From Chromobacterium paludis (lineage in GTDB: Bacteria; Pseudomonadota; Gammaproteobacteria; Burkholderiales; Chromobacteriaceae), in contig NZ_CP043473.1 in the NCBI RefSeq assembly GCF_008275125.1, positions 1,116,001 to 1,180,000 on the forward strand: a DNA stretch of 64,000 nucleotides, in the 5' to 3' direction. The number at the start of each line of letters is the position of its first letter. Position 1 is the stretch's first letter. This document shows, piece by piece, positions 43,121 to 52,631 of the stretch. Below the pieces are notes generated by a model. It was not told the DNA's origin and did not search any database. It saw only the letters and a list, made by a program, of their open reading frames with translations. A program made the translations under genes and the position numbers.

Positions 43121-43131
43121 GCTGGATACCG

Positions 43132-44925
43132 ATGAAGAACATCCGAAATTTTTCGATCATTGCCCATATCGACCACGGCAAGTCCACCCTGGCCGACCGC
43201 TTCATTCAGTTTTGCGGGGGCTTGGAATTGCGCGAAATGAGCGCGCAGGTGCTGGACTCGATGGACATCGAGAAGGAACGCGGCATCACCATCAAGGCGC
43301 AAACCGCCGCCTTGCAGTACAAGGCTCGCGACGGCCAGGTATACGACCTGAACCTGATCGACACCCCGGGGCACGTGGACTTCAGCTATGAAGTGTCGCG
43401 CTCGCTGTCCGCCTGCGAGGGCGCGCTGTTGGTAGTGGACGCCTCGCAAGGCGTGGAAGCGCAGACCGTGGCCAACTGCTACACCGCCATCGAGCTGGGC
43501 GTGGAAGTGGTGCCGGTGCTGAACAAGATCGACCTGCCTGCCGCCGATCCGGAGCGCATCTCGCAGGAGATCGAGGACATTATCGGCATCGAGGCCGTGG
43601 ACGCCGTGCGCGCCTCGGCCAAGTCCGGCATCGGCATCGAAGACATCCTGGAAGAGGTGGTCAACAAGATTCCGCCGCCGCAAGGCAATCCGGACGGCCC
43701 GCTGAAGGCGCTGATCGTGGACTCCTGGTTCGACAACTACGTCGGCGTGGTGATGCTGGTGCGCGTGATCGACGGCTCGCTCAAGCCCAAGGACAAGATC
43801 AAGTTCATGGCCACCGGCGCCGAGCACCTGTGCGAACAAGTGGGCGTGTTCACGCCCAAGTCCGTGCAGCGCGCCAGCCTGAACGCGGGCGAAGTGGGTT
43901 TCGTCATCGCCGGCATCAAGGAGCTGAAGTCGGCCAAGGTGGGCGATACCATCACCTTGGTGAGCAACCCGGCCGCCGAGGCGCTGCCCGGCTTCAAGGA
44001 CGTGCAGTCCCAGGTGTTCGCCGGCCTGTACCCGGTGGAGAGCCATGACTACGAAGCGCTGCGCGACGCGCTGGAGAAGCTGCAGCTGAATGACGCCTCG
44101 CTGAAGTTCGAACCCGAAGTGTCGCAAGCGCTGGGCTTCGGCTTCCGCTGCGGCTTCCTCGGCCTCTTGCACCTGGAGATCGTGCAGGAGCGCCTGGAGC
44201 GCGAGTTCGACATGGACCTGATCACCACCGCGCCGACGGTGAACTACGAAGTGGTGATGAAGGACGGCACGGTGGAAGTCGTGTCCAACCCGTCGCGCAT
44301 GCCGGAAGCCGGCAAGTACGACGAATTGCGCGAACCCATCATCACCTCCACCATCCTGGTGCCGCAGGACTATGTCGGCGCGGTGATGACCTTGTGCAAC
44401 CAGAAACGTGGCTCCCAGCGCAATATGCAATACATGGGCCGCCAGGTGATGCTGACTTATGACCTGCCGATGAACGAAGTGGTGATGGACTTCTTCGACA
44501 AGCTGAAGTCCACCAGCCGCGGCTATGCCTCGCTGGATTACGAGTTCAAGGAGTTCCAGAGCGCCGATCTGGTCAAGCTGGATGTGCTGGTCAACGGCGA
44601 GAAAGTGGACGCGTTGTCTTTGATTGTGCACCGCGCCTCCAGCGTGTATCGCGGCCGCGAGCTGGTGTCCAAGATGCGCGAGCTGATCCCGCGCCAGATG
44701 TTCGACATCGCGGTGCAGGCCGCCATCGGCGGCCACATCATCGCGCGCGAGACGGTGAAGGCCTTGCGCAAGAACGTGCTGGCCAAGTGCTACGGCGGCG
44801 ACATCACGCGTAAGAAGAAGCTGCTGGAAAAACAAAAGGCCGGCAAGAAGCGCATGAAGCAGGTCGGCAACGTGGAAATCCCGCAAGAGGCTTTCCTCGC
44901 CATTCTTCAAGTAGGGGACAAATAA
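43132..44925 (+). CDS. lepA: elongation factor 4 (LepA)
   Basis: Translational GTPase, 597 aa, that acts on stalled or mistranslocated ribosomes. G1 AHIDHGKST is at residues 10-18, G2 RGITI near 52, G3 DTPGHVDF near 79-86 and G4 NKID near 133. EF-G-like domains follow and the LepA-specific C-terminal domain ends [20 protein letters not shown]. The ATG at 43132 matches the family start [17 protein letters not shown]. lepB starts immediately after the stop codon; the pair is a common operon. Confidence 0.97.
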   Translation: MKNIRNFSIIAHIDHGKSTLADRFIQFCGGLELREMSAQVLDSMDIEKERGITIKAQTAALQYKARDGQVYDLNLIDTPGHVDFSYEVSRSLSACEGALLVVDASQGVEAQTVANCYTAIELGVEVVPVLNKIDLPAADPERISQEIEDIIGIEAVDAVRASAKSGIGIEDILEEVVNKIPPPQGNPDGPLKALIVDSWFDNYVGVVMLVRVIDGSLKPKDKIKFMATGAEHLCEQVGVFTPKSVQRASLNAGEVGFVIAGIKELKSAKVGDTITLVSNPAAEALPGFKDVQSQVFAGLYPVESHDYEALRDALEKLQLNDASLKFEPEVSQALGFGFRCGFLGLLHLEIVQERLEREFDMDLITTAPTVNYEVVMKDGTVEVVSNPSRMPEAGKYDELREPIITSTILVPQDYVGAVMTLCNQKRGSQRNMQYMGRQVMLTYDLPMNEVVMDFFDKLKSTSRGYASLDYEFKEFQSADLVKLDVLVNGEKVDALSLIVHRASSVYRGRELVSKMRELIPRQMFDIAVQAAIGGHIIARETVKALRKNVLAKCYGGDITRKKKLLEKQKAGKKRMKQVGNVEIPQEAFLAILQVGDK

Positions 44926-45906
44926 GTGGGCGGAAACTTGTACTGGGTATTCGTCGCGCTGGCCGTGATCGGCGCCGTGTTGATCATGCTGGGCGGCAAG
45001 AAACAGGAAGGCGCGGCCGACTGGCCGCAATCCGTGCAGTGGGGCTACCTGGCCATGGTGATAGGCGGCTTCGGCTTCCTGTCCAACTACATGAGCTTCA
45101 CCGCGGTGATGCTGGTGTTCGTGCTGATCACCGGCGCGGTGTGGGCCCTGGACAAGTGGATGCTGGCCAAGAAGCGAGCCGCCGGCGGCGTAGAGGCCGG
45201 CCACTTCGTGGATTACTCGCGCGGCTTCTTTCCGGTCATTTTCGTGGTGTTCCTGCTGCGCTCCTTCCTGGTGGAGCCGTTCCAGATCCCGTCCAGCTCC
45301 ATGCGCCCGGGCCTGGTGGTGGGCGACTTCATCCTGGTCAACAAGTTCGCTTACGGCATCCGCATGCCGGTGCTCAATAATGTCGTGATCCCGGTGGGCA
45401 AGGTGCAGCATGGCGACGTGGTGGTGTTCAACTATCCGCCCAATCCCAAGGTCAACTACATCAAGCGCGTGATCGGTTTGCCGGGCGATACCGTCGAGTA
45501 TCGCAACAAGCGGCTGACCGTCAACGGCAAGCCGCTGACCGACACCCAGGATGGCAGCTACGACTACCTGGAGAAGGAACTGGGCCTGCAGCAGATCACC
45601 GCGGACAAGTACGCGGAGACATTGCCGACGGGCAAGACCTACAAGGTATTGAACAATGCCGGCACGCCGGTGGTGGCGCTGAGCCAGGTGCAGGACTTTC
45701 CTTACCGCGACAACTGCCGCTACGATGACGACGGCTTCGTGTGCAAGGTGCCGCAGGGCCATTATTTCATGATGGGCGACAACCGCGACAACAGCTCGGA
45801 CGGCCGCTACTGGGGCTTTGTCGACGACAAGTTGATGGTGGGCAAGGCCTTCATGGTCTGGATGAACTTCGGCAACCTGTCGCGCATCGGCACCAAGATT
45901 CAATAA
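44926..45906 (+). CDS. lepB: signal peptidase I
   Basis: Inner-membrane protease that removes Sec and Tat signal peptides, 326 aa. It has N-terminal helices (about residues 4-22, 41-78 and 100-113) and an S26 catalytic domain with Ser125 (PSSSMRPG) and Lys180 (YIKRVIGLPGD), plus GDNRDNSSDGRYWGFV near 285. It uses a GTG start placed right after the lepA stop; no better start is nearby. An additional N-terminal helix relative to the E. coli enzyme is suggested by the hydrophobic profile. Confidence 0.95.
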   Translation: MGGNLYWVFVALAVIGAVLIMLGGKKQEGAADWPQSVQWGYLAMVIGGFGFLSNYMSFTAVMLVFVLITGAVWALDKWMLAKKRAAGGVEAGHFVDYSRGFFPVIFVVFLLRSFLVEPFQIPSSSMRPGLVVGDFILVNKFAYGIRMPVLNNVVIPVGKVQHGDVVVFNYPPNPKVNYIKRVIGLPGDTVEYRNKRLTVNGKPLTDTQDGSYDYLEKELGLQQITADKYAETLPTGKTYKVLNNAGTPVVALSQVQDFPYRDNCRYDDDGFVCKVPQGHYFMMGDNRDNSSDGRYWGFVDDKLMVGKAFMVWMNFGNLSRIGTKIQ

Positions 45907-45939
45907 ACCAGGCCAAACCGGCCTCTGCGGGAGAGACGC

Positions 45940-46302
45940 ATGAAGAAACAGCAAGGCATGTCCATCATCGCCATCCTGTTGTTTGTCGCCGTGGCCGGCG
46001 CGGCGCTGCTGCTGGCCTTCAGGATCATTCCGGTGTACACCGAGTACGCCAACGTCAAGCATGAGCTGCAGTCCTTGGCCGCCGAAGCCAATGTCGGCGA
46101 ATACACGCTGCGCCATGAGTTTGATCAGAAGGCTTCCGTGGCCGACATTTCCGCGATCAAGGGCGATAACCTGATCGTGGTGACCAGCGCCAATGGCAAT
46201 TATCTGCGCGCGCAGTATCAGCGCGAAGTGCCGCTGGTCGGCAATGTCAGTCTGCTGTTCCATTTCGATACAGCGGCGGGCCAGCCGCCTGTCGTTCAAT
46301 AA
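45940..46302 (+). CDS. DUF4845 family membrane protein
   Basis: 120 aa with an N-terminal type IV pilin-like or anchor helix (GMSIIAILLFVAVAGAALLLAF, about residues 6-27), followed by a small periplasmic domain (IIPVYTEYANVKHELQSLAAEA). Recognised as the DUF4845 family, regularly found between lepB and rnc in betaproteobacteria. Function unknown. Good GGGAGAG ribosome-binding site. Cotranscribed with neighbours at 33 and 7 bp spacing. Confidence 0.85.
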   Translation: MKKQQGMSIIAILLFVAVAGAALLLAFRIIPVYTEYANVKHELQSLAAEANVGEYTLRHEFDQKASVADISAIKGDNLIVVTSANGNYLRAQYQREVPLVGNVSLLFHFDTAAGQPPVVQ

Positions 46303-46309
46303 CCATACC

Positions 46310-47020
46310 GTGACCCAAATCGACAATCGATTCCGGCGCCTGTCTCAGGCGCTGGATTATGCATTTCAAAAGCCAGAACTGTTGCGCCAGGCGTTGACGC
46401 ATCGCAGCTACAGCAGCATCAACAATGAGCGCTTCGAGTTCGTCGGCGACAGCATTCTCAATTACACCGTGGCTCGCATGCTGTTCGATCAGTTTTCGCA
46501 GCTCAGCGAAGGCGAGCTGTCGCGCCTGCGCGCGAATCTGGTCAATCAGAGCACCCTGGCCGAGATCGCCCATGAGCTGAAGCTGGGCGACTATCTCTAC
46601 CTGGGAGAGGGCGAACTCAAGAGCGGCGGCTTCAACCGGCCATCCATTCTGGCCGACGCGCTGGAGGCCACTTTCGCCGCGGTCAGTTTCGACGCCGATT
46701 TCGCCGCCGCGGAACGGGTGGTGCGCCGCCTGTATGCGCAGCGCGTGGCCACCATAGACACCTCGCGCCAGGCCAAGGATGCCAAGACCCGCTTGCAGGA
46801 AGCGCTGCAGGCGCGCAAGCTGGCGTTGCCGAAGTACCGCATCCTGTCGCAAAGCGGCGAGGCGCATGAACAATGGTTCAAGGTGGAGTGCGACCTGGGC
46901 GAACTGGCCCTGATTTCCACCGGCGACGGCGGCAGCCGCCGCGCCGCCGAGCAGCAGGCCGCCGAAGCGGCGCTCGTCCTGCTGGAACAGAAACTCGCAG
47001 CAAGCAAGAAAAGATCATGA
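46310..47020 (+). CDS. rnc: ribonuclease III
   Basis: Double-strand-specific endoribonuclease, 236 aa, processing rRNA and regulating mRNAs. The catalytic signature NERFEFVGDSIL is at residues 34-45 and the second acidic cluster ADALEATFAA near 114-124; the dsRNA-binding domain spans about 155-225 (KTRLQEALQ to AAEAALVLLE). A GTG at 46310, 7 bases after the DUF4845 stop, gives the expected N-terminus VTQIDNRFRRLSQAL; no ATG fits. The stop overlaps the start of era. Confidence 0.94.
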   Translation: MTQIDNRFRRLSQALDYAFQKPELLRQALTHRSYSSINNERFEFVGDSILNYTVARMLFDQFSQLSEGELSRLRANLVNQSTLAEIAHELKLGDYLYLGEGELKSGGFNRPSILADALEATFAAVSFDADFAAAERVVRRLYAQRVATIDTSRQAKDAKTRLQEALQARKLALPKYRILSQSGEAHEQWFKVECDLGELALISTGDGGSRRAAEQQAAEAALVLLEQKLAASKKRS

Positions 47021-47907
47021 CCGATACCCCATTCCACTGCGGCTTTGTCGCCATCGTCGGCCGCCCCAATGTGGGCAAGTCCACGCTGATGAACCACCTG
47101 ATCGGCCAGAAGATCAGCATCACCTCCAAGAAGTCGCAGACTACGCGCCACCGCGTCACCGGCATCCATACCGAAGAAGCGGCGCAGTTCGTGTTCGTCG
47201 ACACGCCGGGCTTCCAGACCTATCACAAGGGCGCGCTGAACGAGGCGCTGAACAAGAGCGTCAAGGATTCGCTGGGCAGCGTCGACTGCGTGCTGTTCCT
47301 GCTGGAAGCGATGCGCTTCACGGCGGCCGACCGCGAGGTGATGGCGCTGCTGCCCAAGAAGACGCCGGTCATCCTGGTGGTGAACAAGCTGGACAAGGCC
47401 AAGGACAGGCTGACGCTGCAAGCCTTCATCGACGAGGTGACGGCCGAGTTCCCGTTCGCCGGCGTGGAGGTGGTCAGCGCCAAGCATGGCCAGCGCCTGG
47501 CCGAGCTGTTGGATCAAGTGCGTCCGCATCTGCCGGAGTCCATGCCGCTGTATCCGGAAGACATGATCACCGACAAGAACGAACGCTTCCTGGCGGCGGA
47601 GATCGTGCGCGAAAAGCTGTTCCGCTACCTGGGCGAAGAGCTGCCGTACGAGATGAACGTGGAAGTGGAAATGTTCGAGCTGGACGGCGCCCTGCGCCGC
47701 ATCCACATTGCGGTGCTGGTGGACAAGGAACATCAGAAGCCCATCGTGATTGGCAGGGCGGGCGAGAAGCTGAAGAAGATTTCCACCGAGGCGCGCCTGG
47801 ACATGGAAAAGCTGTTCGACGGCAAAGTCTTCCTGCAGGTGTGGGTGAAAGTGAAGTCCGGCTGGGCTGATGATGTCCGCTTCCTGCGCGAGTTCGGCCT
47901 GGACTGA
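47017..47907 (+). CDS. era: GTPase Era
   Basis: Essential GTPase that binds 16S rRNA and assists 30S assembly, 296 aa. G1 GRPNVGKST near residue 15, G3 DTPGFQ near 63 and G4 NKLDKA near 124 are present; the C-terminal KH domain carries VIGRAGEKLKKISTEAR near 250-266. Start ATG overlaps the rnc stop as ATGA, so the two are translationally coupled, the classical rnc-era pair. Confidence 0.97.
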   Translation: MTDTPFHCGFVAIVGRPNVGKSTLMNHLIGQKISITSKKSQTTRHRVTGIHTEEAAQFVFVDTPGFQTYHKGALNEALNKSVKDSLGSVDCVLFLLEAMRFTAADREVMALLPKKTPVILVVNKLDKAKDRLTLQAFIDEVTAEFPFAGVEVVSAKHGQRLAELLDQVRPHLPESMPLYPEDMITDKNERFLAAEIVREKLFRYLGEELPYEMNVEVEMFELDGALRRIHIAVLVDKEHQKPIVIGRAGEKLKKISTEARLDMEKLFDGKVFLQVWVKVKSGWADDVRFLREFGLD

Positions 47908-48194
47908 TGAAACCCTTGCATGCGACGTCCGCATTGCCCTGCTGGGTCGTGCGGCTTATCGCCACCTCGCCGGCTCTGGCCGGCTTGTCTGTTTCCGCCC
48001 TGCGCCTGGCCTCTGGGCAGCCGGGTTGCCTGGGCGGCGACGCGGTGGAGCAGCTCACCTATTGGGATAGCGTGGAGGCCATTGCAGCCTGGCGCGACCA
48101 GGTGGAGCAATTGGTTCGGCAGCGACTGGGCCGAGGCGCTGCCGGATTTGAATTCGCCGTCAGCCGCCGCCAGGCCGAGGATGCTTGCGCATGA
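47907..48194 (+). CDS. small protein resembling an antibiotic-biosynthesis monooxygenase domain
   Basis: 95 aa. The C-terminal half (QLTYWDSVEAIAAWRDQVEQLVRQRLG, about residues 50-76) looks like the conserved FWDSxEAIxAWR pattern of ABM-domain proteins, while the N-terminal half is weakly similar and rich in Ala, Leu and Ser. Such proteins bind or oxidise small aromatics, or have unknown roles. The ATG overlaps the era stop and its end overlaps the recO start, so it is embedded in the operon. Family call is tentative. Confidence 0.55.
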   Translation: MKPLHATSALPCWVVRLIATSPALAGLSVSALRLASGQPGCLGGDAVEQLTYWDSVEAIAAWRDQVEQLVRQRLGRGAAGFEFAVSRRQAEDACA

Positions 48195-48928
48195 GCCAGC
48201 CGGGGCGGGTGGACAGGCAGCCGGCCTATATTCTGCATGCCCAGCCTTACCGCGAGACCAGCCTGCTGCTGGAGGTGCTGACGCGCGATCATGGCCGCTT
48301 CAGCCTGGTGGCGCGCAGCGCGCGGCGGCCGCGTTCCGACCTGCGCGGCGTGCTGTTGCCGTTCCAGCCCCTGACCCTGTCTTGGTTCGGCAAGAACGAA
48401 TTGCGGACGCTGCACGGCGCGGATTGGGACGGCGGCGTGCGCGCCTTGTCGGGCCAGCAGCTGGTTTGCGGTTTTTACCTCAATGAGTTGATGATGAAGC
48501 TCACGGCGCGGGACGATCCCGAGCCGCGGGCTTTTGCCGTTTATGACCGCGCGGTCCGCGAACTGGCCGGCGCCGCGCCCCAGGCCGCCGCCTTGCGGCG
48601 CTACGAGCTGAAACTGGCCCAGGTTCTGGGCTACGCGCCGGCGTTGGATAAGGACAGGCATGGCGACCTAATCGAGCCGGCGCGTTATTATATTTGCCGG
48701 GACGCGGCGCCGCCGGAGCCGGACACCCAAGCGGGCGCGGCGCTGAGCGAGCGTGCCGCCAGGCTGAGCGGCGAGGCGCTGCTGGCCATTCATGCGGATG
48801 ATTTCAGCGACCCAGCGGTGCGCGGCCAGGCCCGCTTGCTGAGCCGGGTTTGGCTGTGGGCGCTGCTGGGCGATGAGCCGCTGGCTTCGCGTCAACTATT
48901 GCAGGCCATCCAGTCCCTGTCTGACTGA
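48191..48928 (+). CDS. recO: DNA repair protein RecO
   Basis: Recombination mediator, 245 aa, that with RecR loads RecA onto SSB-coated single strands. An N-terminal OB fold (about residues 8-85, with [35 protein letters not shown]) and a C-terminal helical domain ([29 protein letters not shown]) are present. The zinc-finger cysteines of some RecO proteins are not conserved here, as in other Gram-negatives. Start ATG 48191 overlaps the preceding ORF. Confidence 0.93.
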   Translation: MSQPGRVDRQPAYILHAQPYRETSLLLEVLTRDHGRFSLVARSARRPRSDLRGVLLPFQPLTLSWFGKNELRTLHGADWDGGVRALSGQQLVCGFYLNELMMKLTARDDPEPRAFAVYDRAVRELAGAAPQAAALRRYELKLAQVLGYAPALDKDRHGDLIEPARYYICRDAAPPEPDTQAGAALSERAARLSGEALLAIHADDFSDPAVRGQARLLSRVWLWALLGDEPLASRQLLQAIQSLSD

Positions 48929-48953
48929 TGGCGACGAACACAAGGGGATACAA

Positions 48954-49685
48954 ATGATTCTGTTGGGCGTTAACATCGATCATGTCGCCACGCTGCGCCA
49001 GGCGCGCGGCACCCGCTACCCCAGTCCGGTGGAGGCGGCCCTGGTGGCCGAATCCAGCGGCGCGGATCTGATCACCCTGCATCTGCGCGAGGACCGCCGC
49101 CATATTCAGGACGCGGATGTGCAGGCGATGCGCCCGGTGCTGAAGACGCGCATGAATCTGGAAATGGCGATGACGCCGGAAATGCTGGCTCATGCGCTGG
49201 AAGTGGCTCCGCAAGACGTCTGCCTGGTGCCGGAAAAGCGCGAGGAAGTCACCACTGAGGGCGGCCTGGACGTGCGCGGCCACTATGCCGACGTCCGCCA
49301 CTATACCGCCAAGCTCAGCGAGGCGGGCATCCGCGTCTCCATCTTCATCGACCCGGACCGCGAGCAAATCCAGAAAGCCTACGACGCCGGCGCGCGCGTG
49401 ATCGAGCTGCATACCGGCGCTTACGCCGACGCGCCGCACGCCAGCGAGCGCGCGGCCGAGCTGGCCCGCATCCGCGAGGCGGCCGAGTTCGGCGCCAGCT
49501 TGGGGCTGGTGGTCAACGCCGGCCATGGTTTGAACTACCACAACGTCAAGCCCATCGCCGCCATTTCGCAGATCGCGGAGCTGAACATCGGCCACGCCAT
49601 CGTCGCCCACGCGCTGTTCGTCGGCTTCCCGCAGGCGGTGCGCGAGATGAAGGCGCTGATGATAGAAGGCCGCCAGGGCCTGTAA
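48954..49685 (+). CDS. pdxJ: pyridoxine 5'-phosphate synthase
   Basis: TIM-barrel enzyme, 243 aa, joining 3-amino-2-oxopropyl phosphate and deoxyxylulose phosphate to pyridoxine phosphate in DXP-dependent vitamin B6 synthesis. Characteristic motifs: [21 protein letters not shown] at the N-terminus, [11 protein letters not shown] near 45, [19 protein letters not shown] near 90-108 and [11 protein letters not shown] near 187-197. ATG 48954 has AAGGGGA upstream. Its stop overlaps the acpS start. Confidence 0.96.
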   Translation: MILLGVNIDHVATLRQARGTRYPSPVEAALVAESSGADLITLHLREDRRHIQDADVQAMRPVLKTRMNLEMAMTPEMLAHALEVAPQDVCLVPEKREEVTTEGGLDVRGHYADVRHYTAKLSEAGIRVSIFIDPDREQIQKAYDAGARVIELHTGAYADAPHASERAAELARIREAAEFGASLGLVVNAGHGLNYHNVKPIAAISQIAELNIGHAIVAHALFVGFPQAVREMKALMIEGRQGL

Positions 49686-50065
49686 TGATTTACGGCATCG
49701 GCACGGATCTGGTCGAGATTTCTCGCATGGAGGACTGGTGCCGGCGTTGGGGCGCCAAGGCCGGCCGGCGTATCCTGACGGCGGCGGAGCAGGCGGAGTT
49801 CGAGGCCCACTCCGATCCGGCGCGCTTTCTGGCCAAGCGTTTCGCGGTCAAGGAGGCCTTCGCCAAGGCGCTGGGCACCGGGGTGATAGCGCCGGCGCTG
49901 CTGACGGCGATAGGTACCGGCCACGATGAGCTCGGCAAGCCGTTGCTGATCTTGTCGGAGTCGCTGGCCGCTTTCGTCGCCGCGCGCGGCGTCGTCGGCA
50001 TGCATGTCTCCATCAGCGACGAGCGCGGCCACGCGCTGGCCTTCGTCGTGCTGGAATCCGCCTAG
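49685..50065 (+). CDS. acpS: holo-[acyl-carrier-protein] synthase
   Basis: Transfers 4'-phosphopantetheine from CoA to acyl carrier protein, 126 aa, the AcpS trimeric type. Motif 1 [12 protein letters not shown] is at residues 4-15 with the Mg-binding Asp, and motif 2 [20 protein letters not shown] at about 47-66. ATG overlaps the pdxJ stop (TAATG), the widespread pdxJ-acpS coupling. Followed by a hairpin-containing spacer. Confidence 0.95.
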   Translation: MIYGIGTDLVEISRMEDWCRRWGAKAGRRILTAAEQAEFEAHSDPARFLAKRFAVKEAFAKALGTGVIAPALLTAIGTGHDELGKPLLILSESLAAFVAARGVVGMHVSISDERGHALAFVVLESA

Positions 50066-50096
50066 TCGGGCGAAGCCCGCTGAGGCGCTCCGCCGT

Positions 50097-50190
50097 GCCT
50101 GGCATTGGCCTGGGGCGCCAGCCATGCCAGGCGCTCACGCCAGGATGAGTCGCCCATTCGCTTTTACATGGCCTGCCGCTTGGGCAGGCC
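50097..50190 (+). promoter_or_regulatory. two hairpins between acpS and nagZ
   Basis: GCCTGGCAT (50097-50105) pairs with ATGCCAGGC (50124-50132), with inner TGGC/GCCA. GGCCTGCC-GCTTG-GGCAGGCC (50170-50190) follows. Neither is followed by a T-run, so they look like leader structure or 3' end stabilisers more than terminators. Confidence 0.4.
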
Positions 50191-50218
50191 GCCCGTCTCA
50201 ATGGTCGAGGATAAGCCC

Positions 50219-51307
50219 ATGACCCAAAATACTCTGAATCTCCCGCGCGGCCCCGTGATGGTGGACGTCGCCGGCTTCGCGCTGACCGAGCAGGAGCGCG
50301 CGCGGCTGTCCCACCCGCTGGTGGGCGGCGTCATCCTGTTCCGACGCAACTTCCAGAACATCGAACAGCTGCGCGCGCTGACCGCGGAAATCCGCGCCTT
50401 GCGCTCGCCGCATCTGCTGATCGCCGTCGACCACGAGGGCGGCCGCGTGCAGCGTTTCCTGGACGGCTTCACCCGTCTGCCGCCGATGAATGTGCTGGGC
50501 GAAGCCTGGGACGCGGACCGCGAGCAGGCGCTGAAGCTGGCCGAAACCGTGGGCTATGTGCTGGCGGCCGAGTTGTCGGCCTGCGGCATAGACCTGTCCT
50601 TCACGCCGGTGCTGGATCTGGACTGGAGCCGTTGCGCGGTGATAGGCAACCGTTCCTTCCATCGCCATCCGGAAGCCGTGGCCGAGTTGGCCGAGGCGCT
50701 GCAGCAGGGCCTGGGCCGCGGCGGCATGATGAGCTGCGGCAAGCATTATCCCGGCCACGGCTATGTGGAGGGCGACAGCCACCATTTGATGCCGCAGGAC
50801 GATAGAAGCCTGGCCGAGATCGCGCGCGATGACTTGGTGCCTTTCGCGCGTCTGGCGGAAGCCGGCATGGGCGCGGTGATGCCGGCCCACGTATTGTATC
50901 CGGCGGTGGACAGCCAGCCGGCCGGCTTCTCCTGGGTTTGGCTCACAGACATCCTGCGCGGCCAGCTGGGATTCGACGGCGTGATCTTCTCCGATGCCCT
51001 GGACATGGCGGGCGCGGCAGGCGCGGGCAGCTATGTGCAGCGCGCGGACGCGGCGCTGGCGGCCGGTTGCGACATGGTGCTGGTTTGCAATCAGCCGGCC
51101 GAGGCCGACAAAATGCTGGCGGTGCTGGCGCCGCCGCCTCAGCCCAAGCTGGCGGAGCGGCTGGAGCGCATGGCGGGCAAGAGCCGCCCAGAAGACTGGC
51201 AGCAGATCATCGCCACGGCAGAGTTTGCCGCTGCGCAGGCGGTGGTCAAGCAGCTGGCCATGCCCAAGGACGCGCTGGCCGGCCCGCAGGTGGGCGAGGC
51301 GCACTGA
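50219..51307 (+). CDS. nagZ: beta-N-acetylhexosaminidase NagZ
   Basis: Glycoside hydrolase family 3 enzyme, 362 aa, cytoplasmic, removing GlcNAc from anhydromuropeptides during cell-wall recycling. VDHEGGRVQRF near residue 64, the general acid/base loop SCGKHYPGHGYVEGDSHH near 176-193 and the nucleophile FSDALDMAG near 256-264 are intact. ATG 50219 follows GTCGAGGA and matches the family start; an in-frame upstream extension to 50105 passes through the hairpins and is rejected. The product 1,6-anhydroMurNAc peptides feed AmpR-type signals in bacteria that carry ampC. Confidence 0.94.
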   Translation: MTQNTLNLPRGPVMVDVAGFALTEQERARLSHPLVGGVILFRRNFQNIEQLRALTAEIRALRSPHLLIAVDHEGGRVQRFLDGFTRLPPMNVLGEAWDADREQALKLAETVGYVLAAELSACGIDLSFTPVLDLDWSRCAVIGNRSFHRHPEAVAELAEALQQGLGRGGMMSCGKHYPGHGYVEGDSHHLMPQDDRSLAEIARDDLVPFARLAEAGMGAVMPAHVLYPAVDSQPAGFSWVWLTDILRGQLGFDGVIFSDALDMAGAAGAGSYVQRADAALAAGCDMVLVCNQPAEADKMLAVLAPPPQPKLAERLERMAGKSRPEDWQQIIATAEFAAAQAVVKQLAMPKDALAGPQVGEAH

Positions 51308-51810
51308 TGCTGCCGGCCAGCCTCAGCGAGCTGGACGCGATACGCGACGAGTGCCGCGCCATGGTGCGCGGCCGCGCCGCGCTGTCCGCCGGCGCTTCGG
51401 CCTTGCCCGCGCCTGGCGTGGATGTGGCGGCCGATGTCGCCATCCTGCTGCAGCTGATTCCGGCCATCAACCAGCGCTTCGGCGTGGCGCCGGAACAGAT
51501 CGCCGGCTACGACGCGGCGCGCAAGCAGCTGCTGTATCAACTGATCCGCCGCGCGGGCAGCGCGCTGCTTGGGCTGGAGGTCACGCGCAGCTTGCTTGCG
51601 GCCGTGGTCAAGCGCGCCGCCGGGCGCTGGGCAGGCAAGCAGGCGCTGAAGCTGGTGCCGGTGCTGGGCTGGGCCGCCAATGCCGCCATAGGCTTCGCCG
51701 CCATGCGCTATGTCGGCAACAGCCATATCGACGATTGCTATGCCGTCTGCCGGCGCATGCTAGAGCGAGACGGCGCAACCATGGGGCGGGACGGGCCAGC
51801 GTCTGGCTAG
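51307..51810 (+). CDS. DUF697-like small protein
   Basis: 167 aa. The pattern GVDVAADVAILLQLIPAINQRFGV (about residues 37-60), then a long helical segment and VPVLGWAANAAIGFAAMRYVGNSHIDDCY (about 116-144), resembles the DUF697/YcjF type, with two amphipathic or membrane-inserting helices. No GTPase domain is attached, unlike the larger relatives. The ATG overlaps the nagZ stop codon, indicating coupling. Function unknown. Confidence 0.6.
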   Translation: MLPASLSELDAIRDECRAMVRGRAALSAGASALPAPGVDVAADVAILLQLIPAINQRFGVAPEQIAGYDAARKQLLYQLIRRAGSALLGLEVTRSLLAAVVKRAAGRWAGKQALKLVPVLGWAANAAIGFAAMRYVGNSHIDDCYAVCRRMLERDGATMGRDGPASG

Positions 51811-51840
51811 CCGCGCGCCGTGATTCATTTGGAGGAGAGC

Positions 51841-52590
51841 ATGCAAATAGGCGCCCTGATCATTGGCGATGAACTATTGTCCGGCAAGCGCCAGGACAAG
51901 CATATGCAGGCTTTGATCCGCATCTTGGCCGCGCGCGGCATCAAGCTGGCCTGGGCGGAATATCTGGGCGACGACCCGGCTCGCATCGAGGCCGCTTTGC
52001 GGCGGACCTTTGAAAGCGGCGATCTGGTGTTCAGCTTCGGCGGCATCGGCGCCACGCCGGACGACCATACCCGCGCCTGCGCGGCCCGCGCGCTGGGCGT
52101 GCCGCTGGCGTTGCATCCGGAGGCCAAGGTTTTGCTGGAGAGCCGCTTCGGCGACGAAGCCTATCCCCATCGCATCCAGATGGGCCATTTTCCGCAAGGC
52201 GCGGCCATCATCCCCAATCCGGTCAACCAAGTCCCCGGCTTCTCCCATGGCCATGTCCACTTTGTGCCGGGCTTCCCCAGCATGGCCTGGCCCATGATCG
52301 AATGGGTGCTGGATACCCATTATCGCCAGCTGTTCAACGATCAGCCGGATATCGAAATGAGCTGCATCGCCGTCCATGCCCGCGAGGGTGATTTGATTGA
52401 TCTGATGCAGGAGTTCACGGCCCGCTATCCCGCGCTGAAATTGTCCAGCCTGCCCAACTTCGGCAATGAGGCTATTCCGCAGATGCATATCGAATTCGGC
52501 TTCGCCGGCCAGCCTGGCCTGGTGGAGATCGCCATGGCGGAGTGGGGGAAAGTCTTGCGGGAGCGCGGTTACGAAATCAGAAGTATGTGA
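51841..52590 (+). CDS. CinA-like molybdopterin-binding domain protein
   Basis: 249 aa with a MoaB/MogA-type domain at the N-terminus: GALIIGDELLSGKRQDKH (residues 3-20) and VFSFGGIGATPDDHT (about 64-78), the nucleotide/molybdopterin-binding loop. The remainder matches the middle part of CinA. The C-terminal nicotinamide-nucleotide amidase domain of full CinA is absent, so it is the short form. GGAGAG lies before ATG 51841. Role unknown; short CinA-like proteins may have pyrophosphatase activity. Confidence 0.85.
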   Translation: MQIGALIIGDELLSGKRQDKHMQALIRILAARGIKLAWAEYLGDDPARIEAALRRTFESGDLVFSFGGIGATPDDHTRACAARALGVPLALHPEAKVLLESRFGDEAYPHRIQMGHFPQGAAIIPNPVNQVPGFSHGHVHFVPGFPSMAWPMIEWVLDTHYRQLFNDQPDIEMSCIAVHAREGDLIDLMQEFTARYPALKLSSLPNFGNEAIPQMHIEFGFAGQPGLVEIAMAEWGKVLRERGYEIRSM

Positions 52591-52631
52591 ACCTGCTCAA
52601 TTCCGCAGTTGTATTATGAGAGATTGTATGG

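Noticed and set aside
41119..46326. Very long 1735-codon open frame on the minus strand
   Set aside because: It lies antisense to mucD, lepA and lepB and reflects high GC at third codon positions; the His/Gln-rich translation has no domain character.
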